From positions 1-15,299 of the forward strand of contig JBKDZL010000088.1 of the NCBI GenBank assembly GCA_047971145.1: 15,299 bases of DNA, given 5' to 3'. This DNA is from JBKDZL01 sp047971145. GTDB taxonomy: Bacteria; Bacillota_I; Bacilli_A; Erysipelotrichales; Erysipelotrichaceae. The notes beneath the pieces are model-generated. The model was not told where the DNA came from and did no database searches. It was given only the letters and a program-made list of their open reading frames with translations. This document shows, piece by piece, positions 1 through 4,826 of this stretch. Both the position numbers and the translations under genes were made by a program. Every line of letters starts with the position of its first letter. The stretch's first letter is position 1.

Positions 1-1
1 T

Positions 2-73
2 CATTATCAATATAGTGAAACTGGTACCTTGAAAGTAAACACCATGCCAATGTATCGACATGTTAAAAAATAA
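2..73 (+). CDS. 3' end of an unidentified gene (partial)
   Basis: An open frame enters from the left edge and ends at a TAA at 71-73, giving about 23 residues that finish ...YRHVKK. It overlaps the start of the next gene by 14 nt, an arrangement common in bacterial operons. The other two frames meet stops within the first 40 nt, so this is the only frame that could carry an upstream gene into the window. The fragment is too short for family recognition. It may be only a chance open frame; support is the overlap geometry and the lack of an independent SD for the following gene, which translational coupling would explain. Confidence 0.4.
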   Translation, partial: HYQYSETGTLKVNTMPMYRHVKK

Positions 74-593
74 GAAATATATTATTGGTATTTTAACATT
101 TTTGTTAATTATATTTATTGGCTGTTATGCTTCGGGGAGTTTCCAAAGTCGTATTGAGCTCCAGAATAATCAAGGTATATTCTTCAACACTAATAATGAG
201 CTCTTTCCAATATACTATTTACAACCTTTGGATAATACAGATTTAATTGGAAAAGAAGTATTTAATGATGATTTTGTATACTCACTTTTTGGAAACTATC
301 GTAGCGACAATGTAGTAGTAGATATTCCAATCAATATTCTCTCTATTAATGATGAATTAAAGATTCATTTGAATAAAAATTTTGAAAAACCTTTGTCACT
401 CCATATTATTTATGAAAATGAATTTAGGACAGCAATAATTCCATTTGAATGGACAGAAGGTAATTATATTCAATTTGATATTATGAATTTAGAAAAAGAT
501 ATGCTGTATACTTTCCAGGTTAGTTATATTCAAACAGAAGAAAGTTTGGCTAAAAATATTGAGACTTACATTTTCAGGGTCATATTTAAATGA
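60..593 (+). CDS. small exported protein, probable lipoprotein, unknown function
   Basis: 177 residues. The N-terminus has a basic stretch (KNKK, residues 3-6), a hydrophobic core at about 8-20, and FIGC at 19-22. That resembles a lipobox with Cys22 as the lipidated residue, although Phe at -3 is unusual, so a plain signal peptide or single membrane anchor is the alternative. The rest (23-177) looks like a soluble beta-rich extracytoplasmic domain with many Asn, Ile and Tyr. I recognise no family. Only one ATG is available and an in-frame stop lies just upstream at 36-38, so the start is fixed. No SD is visible; the preceding frame runs 14 nt into this gene, suggesting translational coupling. 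The stop TGA argues against a reassigned TGA codon. Confidence 0.8.
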   Translation: MLKNKKYIIGILTFLLIIFIGCYASGSFQSRIELQNNQGIFFNTNNELFPIYYLQPLDNTDLIGKEVFNDDFVYSLFGNYRSDNVVVDIPINILSINDELKIHLNKNFEKPLSLHIIYENEFRTAIIPFEWTEGNYIQFDIMNLEKDMLYTFQVSYIQTEESLAKNIETYIFRVIFK

Positions 594-938
594 TGAATAA
601 GAATATAATTAAGTGCTGTTCTTGGTTAAAGATTGTTTAAAGCATTGATAAAGACACTAGAAATTGAAGTGAACCCCCAAAGTTGCATAAACCAATGAAG
701 GGGGTTTTATTATGGTGAAGTTAACCATATGATTCTATTAGTCTAGCAACAATAGATAGCTGTTTTTAGTGTGCTTATTTCTTAAGTGTAGTGGTAATAT
801 ACTAACTTATCTATACTGTTTTTATATGGGAGTGCATATTATAATTACGCTTTCTACTATTAGGTCTTTTATAACATATTTTATCATCATTTAATTATGT
901 GCAATTCATATTGGAACTACTTTTATTATATAAAAAAC
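594..938. other. gene-poor intergenic stretch
   Basis: No frame longer than about 20 codons with a plausible start is present on either strand in this stretch. It contains one GC-rich hairpin (672-708) and a short motif at 669-685 that resembles the end of an IS150-group insertion sequence. The remainder is about 75% A+T, without tandem repeats, a further tRNA or a recognisable riboswitch. It may be a graveyard of a lost gene or element. Confidence 0.6.
672..708 (+). terminator. possible Rho-independent terminator
   Basis: AACCCCC (672-678) pairs with GGGGGTT (700-706). An inner helix, 683-688 with 695-699 and one bulged G, closes a 6-nt loop. T residues follow at 705-708. The U-tract is short and the hairpin has an interior loop, so termination efficiency is uncertain. 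It would end transcription from the exported-protein gene about 80 nt upstream. Confidence 0.4.
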
Positions 939-954
939 CACACCTAGTGGTGTG
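932..954 (-). terminator. Rho-independent terminator of tRNA-His transcript
   Basis: Read on the minus strand, CACACC (954-949) and GGTGTG (944-939) form a 6-bp GC-rich stem with a 4-nt loop. It is followed directly by a G and then six T residues (937-932). It lies about 50 nt past the 3' end of the tRNA-His gene, the only nearby minus-strand gene, so it is probably that gene's terminator. Confidence 0.75.
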
Positions 955-970
955 ATTCATCTTTCAATTA

Positions 971-996
971 AAAAGATTGTGAATACACAATCTTTT
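971..996. terminator. 11-bp perfect hairpin, possible bidirectional terminator
   Basis: Positions 971-981 pair perfectly with 986-996 around an AATA loop. T-rich sequence follows on the plus strand and a shorter T-run is available on the minus strand. It lies 9 nt beyond the tRNA 3' end and just before the stronger minus-strand terminator. It may act as a processing or transcript-end stem for the tRNA, or as a backup terminator in either direction. Confidence 0.55.
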
Positions 997-1005
997 ATTT
1001 TCTAA

Positions 1006-1083
1006 TGGGGCGACCGACGGGACTCGAACCCGCGAATGCTAGAGCCACAATCTAGTGTGTTAACCAACTTCACCACGACCGCC
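1006..1083 (-). tRNA. tRNA-His (anticodon GTG)
   Basis: A complete cloverleaf folds on the minus strand. The acceptor stem GCGGTCG pairs with CGGTCGC including G-U pairs. The D arm contains AGTTGGTTAA. The anticodon stem CTAGA/TCTAG encloses loop TTGTGGC with anticodon GTG, and the T arm GCGGG/CCCGT encloses TTCGAGT. The genome encodes the extra G at position -1 (base 1083), the histidine identity element, opposite C73. It also encodes the 3' CCA (1008-1006). The gene stands alone, oriented opposite to the DUF4438 gene, and is followed by two hairpins likely to end its transcript. Confidence 0.97.
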
Positions 1084-1139
1084 ATTTACTATTGCTATAT
1101 GATTTTACTATAAATAAAAGTAAAAGTAAATAACCCTAA

Positions 1140-1168
1140 TTGATTTTATAGTTATTTAATAATATAAT
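1140..1168 (+). promoter_or_regulatory. sigma-70-type promoter for the DUF4438 unit
   Basis: TTGATT (1140-1145) is followed after exactly 17 nt by a perfect TATAAT (1163-1168). Transcription would start near 1175, right at the SD GTGAGG (1175-1180), giving a leader of about 14 nt before ATG 1189. The -10 box covers the TTG at 1168, which therefore cannot be the translation start. Confidence 0.7.
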
Positions 1169-1188
1169 TGCTAAGTGAGGTTAAATTT

Positions 1189-2049
1189 ATGAAAACAAAT
1201 AAAGATAAATTAATTATTCAATCACTAGTAGGCAGAATTCATCATCCTACTTTAGCTGAATCTGCTTACCAATGGGGTGGTTATGATGGTAAAAGCCGAG
1301 TTCAATTAGGCGTGGGTGGAATTACTTATAACTTTAAGATTGGAGATAATTGTATGAATATGGTCGGAGATCATATTGAGCCTGGAGTTTCTTTAAAAAA
1401 TAGCAATCCTCAAGAAAACAATGCCTTAAATACTTTTGCCTGTGTAGGTAATATTGCCAAAGTAATTACTGGTGATGCGAAGGGTAGTGAGGGTGTTGTT
1501 ACTGGCAAGCATGGGGGAATTGATCATGTTTTGCTTCATTTTGGCTCTGATGTCCTTGAGAAGTTAGTTCCTGAGGATAAAATTTTGATTAAAGCTTGGG
1601 GTGTTGGGTTAGCATTAAGTGATTTTCCCCAAATTAAATTTTTAAGTCTGGATCCTGTTTTATTGGAAAAAATGAATATTAAAATTGTTGAGAGAAAATT
1701 ACAGGTTGGAGTCAGCCATATAATTCCTGCTAAGTTAATGGGAGCAGGCTTAGGTAGCTTATCAATGCAAGCTGGTGATTACGATATTATGAGCAATGAT
1801 AAGGAAACTTGTAAGGAAGTAGGCTTAGAAACTCTAAGGGTAGGGGATATTGTTTTAATAGAAGATCATTTAAGTGTCAATGGAGCTCATTATCAAAAAA
1901 ATGCTGCAACTGTAGGGGTTATCTGTCATGGTGATTCTTATAGTAGTGGACATGGCCCTGGTGTTACTGTATTATTTAGTGCACCTGATAAAATAATTGA
2001 GCCGTTTATTGATAAAAAAGCAAATTTAAAGGAGTTATTAGATGTTTAA
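1189..2049 (+). CDS. DUF4438 family protein
   Basis: 286 residues. I recognise the DUF4438 family, cytoplasmic proteins of unknown function found in Bacillota, Synergistota and Thermotogota. Visible family hallmarks are GDHIEPGVS (about 60-68), NNALNTFACVGN (77-88), a TGDAKGSEGVVTGKHGG stretch (94-110), and near the C-terminus HGD followed by GHGPGVT. The His- and Gly-rich conserved motifs suggest a metal- or ligand-binding enzyme, but no activity is claimed. ATG 1189 is preferred because SD GTGAGG lies 8 nt upstream; an upstream in-frame TTG at 1168 lies inside the promoter -10 box. There is no signal peptide. The gene overlaps the next by 8 nt, so the two are translationally linked. Family assignment is from memory of the conserved motifs. 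Confidence 0.88.
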   Translation: MKTNKDKLIIQSLVGRIHHPTLAESAYQWGGYDGKSRVQLGVGGITYNFKIGDNCMNMVGDHIEPGVSLKNSNPQENNALNTFACVGNIAKVITGDAKGSEGVVTGKHGGIDHVLLHFGSDVLEKLVPEDKILIKAWGVGLALSDFPQIKFLSLDPVLLEKMNIKIVERKLQVGVSHIIPAKLMGAGLGSLSMQAGDYDIMSNDKETCKEVGLETLRVGDIVLIEDHLSVNGAHYQKNAATVGVICHGDSYSSGHGPGVTVLFSAPDKIIEPFIDKKANLKELLDV

Positions 2050-2587
2050 AAAAATAATTATCAGTTTGTTGTTACTAGCTCTATTGGTGGGCTGTGGCAA
2101 TAATAGTGCCAATAGTGATCTAAATATTGCTGATATGAGTGAGTATAAAATTGAATCAGATCGGTTTTTAGATACTACTTTGCCAGAGGCGGTTGAATTA
2201 ATTAATCAGTCTGCAATTTTTTATTTTGGTTATCCTGATTGTCCTTGGTGTTTGGAGTTGGTACCAATTTTAGCTGAAGTTTTAAGTGAAAAAAATATAT
2301 ATGTGCATTATATTAATGTACAAACTGCTGAGTTTAGTGATATTAGAGATGAAGAGAACAGTGATTTTACTACCTTGTTGAATTTCTTTAGTGAGCATTT
2401 AATTAAACCAGATGGAGTTCATATTGAAATGCCTGTACCCTTTGTAGTTGGGGTTAAAAATGGTGTTATAAGTCAATCTAATCTTGGTACTCTGCCGACT
2501 CATAATGCTTATGAGCGTTTAATGAGTGATCAAGAAAAAGCTCAATTAAAGGAGCTCTTATCTAAACTGGTTGAAAGTATTAATTAA
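2042..2587 (+). CDS. thioredoxin-fold lipoprotein with CPWC motif
   Basis: 181 residues. A lysine start, a hydrophobic core (5-16) and lipobox LVGC (15-18) predict lipidation at Cys18, followed by an Asn/Ser-rich linker. From about residue 55 comes a thioredoxin-like domain: beta strand AIFYFGY, redox motif CPWC (67-70), a following helix, and VPF with the probable cis-proline at 133. It resembles the thioredoxin-like accessory proteins sometimes named PedC/BrcD or bacteriocin-transport accessory, and should act on extracytoplasmic disulfides on the outer membrane face. Whether it is an oxidase, reductase or isomerase cannot be read from sequence. The SD AAAGGAG (2028-2034) lies 7 nt before ATG, within the end of the DUF4438 gene. 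A terminator follows the stop within 15 nt. Confidence 0.88.
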   Translation: MFKKIIISLLLLALLVGCGNNSANSDLNIADMSEYKIESDRFLDTTLPEAVELINQSAIFYFGYPDCPWCLELVPILAEVLSEKNIYVHYINVQTAEFSDIRDEENSDFTTLLNFFSEHLIKPDGVHIEMPVPFVVGVKNGVISQSNLGTLPTHNAYERLMSDQEKAQLKELLSKLVESIN

Positions 2588-2601
2588 AAATAGTAAGATT
2601 G

Positions 2602-2625
2602 AGAACCTTTGTAAAGGTTCTTTTT
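2602..2625 (+). terminator. Rho-independent terminator after the thioredoxin lipoprotein
   Basis: AGAACCT (2602-2608) pairs with AGGTTCT (2615-2621) around loop TTGTAA, followed by a T-run to 2625. It ends the DUF4438-thioredoxin unit. The convergent alr stop codon (2626-2624) overlaps its T-tract. On the minus strand no T-run follows the stem directly, so it is mainly a plus-strand terminator. Confidence 0.88.
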
Positions 2626-3709
2626 ATTTGTATTTATTTGTTAGTTTATTATTTTCATAATAACGACGATTAACCCTATTAGCAATTAGCGTGATGATTT
2701 CATAAACAATAGTATTTAATTCTTCAGCCATTTTAAACAGATCAATGTGCTGACCAAAGATTTCAACCTCAGAACCTATAGGATATTCCTTACTAATTTT
2801 AATAATCATTTGATCCATACAAATTCTGCCAATAATATTTGCATATTCATTGTTTAAATAAACAGATCTGCCTTGGTTTGCTCTAATAAAGCCATCCCCA
2901 TAACCAATGGGCAAAGTAGCGATGATTTCACTCTCACTAGCACAATAAGTTGCGCCATAGGAAACACTATCACCTTTCTTTAAATGGTTTATTTGGGAGA
3001 TGGCAGTTGTTAAAGAGAGAGCTGGCAATAAATTTTGATGATACTTAGCATATCCTAAAAGAGCAATTCCTGATCTAATTGCATTAGTTTTAGACTCATT
3101 ATCAAAGTGTAGAGCACCATCCGAATTACTTGCGTGAATCCATTTAAATTTAAAATTAGTGCTCTTTAAATATTTCTCAAATAATTGATATTGCTCATTA
3201 GTTGTTTTATCATCATAATCACTACAGGCATAATGAGTAAAAACTCCTTCAATTTCCACTTTGAGTTTTAGTAAATCATCAATAGCTTTTGTGAAATTGT
3301 CAATTTTAGTAAATCCTATTCGGTGCATTTTGGTATCAATTTTAATGTGGACTCTTAAATTCTCAACATTTTCTAAAGATAATTCCCTCACAAAATCAAG
3401 AGAATTCACTGTTAAAATAATGTTGTTTTCTAGGGCAATTTTATAGTGCTTAGCACTAGTATATCCTAAAACTAAAACATCACTACTAATACCAGACTTT
3501 CTTAGTATCAAAGCCTCATCAAGTGATGATACAGCTAGGATATTTATTTTATTAAATAATAAAACTTTTGCCATTTCAATCATACCAACACCATAGGCAT
3601 TAGCTTTAATGACACCAATAATTTCTTTTTTACTAGAGTGACGCAACTCTTCAATATTATGTTTAATCGCATCAATATTGATATTTAAATTTGTTTCTCT
3701 AAGTGCCAT
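2624..3709 (-). CDS. alr: alanine racemase
   Basis: 361 residues, normal for the family. It is a PLP enzyme that interconverts L- and D-alanine and supplies D-Ala for peptidoglycan. The N-terminal TIM barrel carries VIKANAYGVG with PLP-Schiff-base Lys35, the KIDT segment with likely carbamylated Lys123, and RSGIALLGY with Arg212, which contacts the pyridine ring. The C-terminal beta domain carries SYGATY with catalytic Tyr251, a GYGDGF motif (269-274), GRICMDQ (294-300) and TIVYEIIT with Tyr336. The usual DTGM is DTKM here (125-128), a substitution outside the catalytic pair. SD AGGAG (complement of 3714-3718) sits a few nt before ATG. An extended -10 promoter lies between this gene and the upstream minus-strand membrane gene, so alr has its own start. 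Confidence 0.97.
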   Translation of the reverse strand: MALRETNLNINIDAIKHNIEELRHSSKKEIIGVIKANAYGVGMIEMAKVLLFNKINILAVSSLDEALILRKSGISSDVLVLGYTSAKHYKIALENNIILTVNSLDFVRELSLENVENLRVHIKIDTKMHRIGFTKIDNFTKAIDDLLKLKVEIEGVFTHYACSDYDDKTTNEQYQLFEKYLKSTNFKFKWIHASNSDGALHFDNESKTNAIRSGIALLGYAKYHQNLLPALSLTTAISQINHLKKGDSVSYGATYCASESEIIATLPIGYGDGFIRANQGRSVYLNNEYANIIGRICMDQMIIKISKEYPIGSEVEIFGQHIDLFKMAEELNTIVYEIITLIANRVNRRYYENNKLTNKYK

Positions 3710-3734
3710 ATTATCTCCTGAATTTATAATGATA

Positions 3735-3743
3735 ATTATAGCA
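3735..3743 (-). promoter_or_regulatory. extended -10 promoter for alr
   Basis: On the minus strand the sequence reads TGCTATAAT, a perfect extended -10 element. Initiation is expected near 3728, leaving a leader of roughly 19 nt containing the SD. No good -35 is seen at 17 nt, where the preceding terminator hairpin lies; an extended -10 can work without one. Confidence 0.6.
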
Positions 3744-3744
3744 T

Positions 3745-3770
3745 AAAAAAAGCTATCAAATGATAGCTTT
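3745..3770 (-). terminator. Rho-independent terminator of the membrane-protein gene
   Basis: AAAGCTATC (3749-3757) pairs with GATAGCTTT (3762-3770) around a 4-nt loop. On the minus strand the stem is followed by a T6 tract (3750-3745). The stop codon of the upstream membrane gene (3771-3769) is part of the stem. The hairpin directly abuts the alr promoter. Confidence 0.82.
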
Positions 3771-4182
3771 AAATTGTTTTACTAATATTAAAGGCTAGAA
3801 ATACTGCTAAAGCAATGTATACCCAACGTAAAACACTGCTAAAATTGAGTAAACTACTAAAATAAAATATGATGGTAGTTGGTAATGCACTAATTCCAAG
3901 ATTAATTAATATAGGAAAAATTCCTGCTAAGATTATTGCGACAATTGTTAAAGTAGCACCTAATATCCCAAACTTTGTACTTACTCCAGTACCAATATTT
4001 TTCACAAAAAGACCAATAATTAAACCAATTATACAAAGAGTAAAGCTAAAACTTATTCCAAAGAAAACTTCAATAGAAGAATAAACAAAAGCCACAAAGA
4101 TACTAAAAGGTATTCCAAGAATTAAAGTTTTTAAGAATTTACTGTTTTCATTAATTTTATCTGCATTATATATTTTTATCAT
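3769..4182 (-). CDS. small multi-pass membrane protein, unknown function
   Basis: 137 residues, mostly hydrophobic. Likely membrane segments lie at about 18-40, 45-60, 71-97 and 116-133, with short polar loops. The N-terminal 17 residues are soluble and the loop KNIGTGVSTKFGILGA (61-76) is the most distinctive part; similar G-x-G-V-x-x-K-F-x-x-x-G-A loops occur in uncharacterised small membrane proteins, but I cannot name a family. It has no SD: the bases just before ATG are TTACAAC. A promoter with a TGTTAAAAT extended -10 lies exactly 6 nt before the ATG, so the mRNA is probably leaderless. The gene is transcribed divergently from the HMA-domain pair and terminates before alr. Confidence 0.85.
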   Translation of the reverse strand: MIKIYNADKINENSKFLKTLILGIPFSIFVAFVYSSIEVFFGISFSFTLCIIGLIIGLFVKNIGTGVSTKFGILGATLTIVAIILAGIFPILINLGISALPTTIIFYFSSLLNFSSVLRWVYIALAVFLAFNISKTI

Positions 4183-4188
4183 GTTGTA

Positions 4189-4217
4189 ATTTTAACATAA
4201 GATAACAGTACTTACAA
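4189..4217 (-). promoter_or_regulatory. promoter of the membrane-protein gene, leaderless geometry
   Basis: On the minus strand TTGTAA (4217-4212), a 17-nt spacer and TAAAAT (4194-4189) with an upstream TG make an extended -10 promoter. Six nt then separate the -10 from the start ATG, which places transcription start on or next to the A of the start codon (4182). Confidence 0.6.
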
Positions 4218-4244
4218 TTAAAATAATTTTCTTTAGCTTTATTC

Positions 4245-4274
4245 TTGTATTATTGAGCGTAAATGAAGTATGAT
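4245..4274 (+). promoter_or_regulatory. probable promoter of the first HMA gene
   Basis: TTGTAT (4245-4250), an 18-nt spacer and TATGAT (4269-4274) predict a start near 4281. That puts the inverted repeat at 4283-4297 immediately downstream of +1. The boxes are imperfect and the assignment is moderate. Confidence 0.4.
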
Positions 4275-4282
4275 AAATGATA

Positions 4283-4297
4283 GTTGTTAACTACAAC
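4283..4297. promoter_or_regulatory. operator-like inverted repeat
   Basis: GTTGT-TAACT-ACAAC is a perfect 5-bp inverted repeat with a 5-nt centre. It lies between the predicted +1 and the SD of the first HMA gene, a position where a bound repressor would block transcription. It does not match the CopY (TACA-N2-TGTA) or typical CsoR operator patterns I know. A related GTTGTA half-site lies at the divergent promoter (4183-4188). Confidence 0.4.
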
Positions 4298-4319
4298 ATT
4301 TAATTAGAAGGAGAGAATT

Positions 4320-4511
4320 ATGAAAGTAATGTTAGTACATGAAATGTCGTGTCAGCACTGTGTTGATAAAATCGCAAAAGTATTAAAAGAAAACAACATT
4401 GAGGCAAATGTTGATCTTAGTGATAAAACAGTTACAATTATTAATGATTTAGATGTCCATAAAACTGTGGAATTATTAGATGATATTGGTTATCAAGCCC
4501 ATATTAAATAG
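4320..4511 (+). CDS. HMA-domain protein, CopZ-like metal chaperone
   Basis: 63 residues forming a single heavy-metal-associated (HMA) domain of ferredoxin-like beta-alpha-beta-beta-alpha-beta fold. The metal-binding loop EMSCQHC places Cys11 and Cys14 in the canonical M-x-C-x-x-C motif that carries Cu(I) and similar soft metals. The conserved ELLDDIGY near the C-terminus is also typical of CopZ and of P-type ATPase N-domains. SD AAGGAG (4308-4313) is 6 nt from ATG. No copper ATPase or CsoR/CopY gene lies in the window, so partner and metal are inferred only from the family. The next gene is a diverged copy of this one. Confidence 0.9.
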   Translation: MKVMLVHEMSCQHCVDKIAKVLKENNIEANVDLSDKTVTIINDLDVHKTVELLDDIGYQAHIK

Positions 4512-4529
4512 TAAGATTGAGCACATTAA

Positions 4530-4557
4530 TTGAAAAGTTTGATAGAAACAGTACAAT
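4530..4557 (+). promoter_or_regulatory. promoter between the two HMA genes
   Basis: TTGAAA (4530-4535), a 16-nt spacer and TACAAT (4552-4557) form a reasonable sigma-70-type promoter, with initiation near 4564 and a leader of about 20 nt containing AGGAG (4572-4576). The second HMA gene, and possibly the aldehyde dehydrogenase, could be transcribed independently of the first. Confidence 0.5.
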
Positions 4558-4584
4558 ATTAACTATCTCATAGGAGAAGCAATT

Positions 4585-4776
4585 ATGAAAGTAATGTTAG
4601 TAAACAATCTATCATCACATTTGGGTGCTGAAGAATTAAATAAAATATTTAAACAAAATAATATTATCGCAGAAATAGATTTGTCTAAAAGAAAAGTGAT
4701 GATTATCAATAATAATGATATTCATCTTTGTGTGGAATTGTTAAGTGATTTGGGTTATGAAGTAGCTTTATTTTAG
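4585..4776 (+). CDS. degenerate HMA-domain paralogue lacking the CxxC metal site
   Basis: 63 residues, the same length as the preceding gene and aligning without gaps. Both start MKVMLV, share DLS-x-x-x-V-x-IIN in the middle, and share VELL-x-D-x-GY at the end. The metal loop has changed: MSCQHC becomes LSSHLG, so Cys11 is Ser and Cys14 is Gly. One Cys remains, at residue 49 in the second helix. The fold should be retained but soft-metal binding at the usual site cannot occur. The frame is intact with a good SD (AGGAG, 8 nt upstream) and its own promoter, which argues against simple decay. It may be a regulatory or structural partner, or bind another ligand; its role is unknown. Confidence 0.82.
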   Translation: MKVMLVNNLSSHLGAEELNKIFKQNNIIAEIDLSKRKVMIINNNDIHLCVELLSDLGYEVALF

Positions 4777-4799
4777 GTGATTGTCTAAGTTATATCGTG

Positions 4800-4805
4800 T
4801 ATAAT
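4800..4805 (+). promoter_or_regulatory. possible -10 box for the aldehyde dehydrogenase
   Basis: A perfect TATAAT lies 21 nt before ATG 4827, with only a weak -35 match (GTGATT, 4777-4782, 17-nt spacer). Initiation would be near 4812, leaving a 15-nt leader that contains GAGTGAG as a weak SD. The gene may also be read from upstream. Confidence 0.35.
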
Positions 4806-4826
4806 ATTGATGAGAGTGAGTAGGTA

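Noticed and set aside
590..640. 16-codon frame starting inside the stop of the exported-protein gene (ATGA overlap)
   Set aside because: Too short, no SD and no recognisable sequence; kept only as part of the possible remnant discussed in the findings.
1168..1188. Upstream TTG start extending the DUF4438 protein by seven residues
   Set aside because: The TTG lies in the TATAAT -10 box and has no SD; ATG 1189 has a well-spaced SD.
2588..2603. 16-nt direct repeat AAATAGTAAGATTGAG, also found at 4506-4521, each just after a gene end
   Set aside because: In 15 kb of AT-rich sequence one such match is not far from chance expectation, and neither copy has flanking symmetry or a common neighbour.
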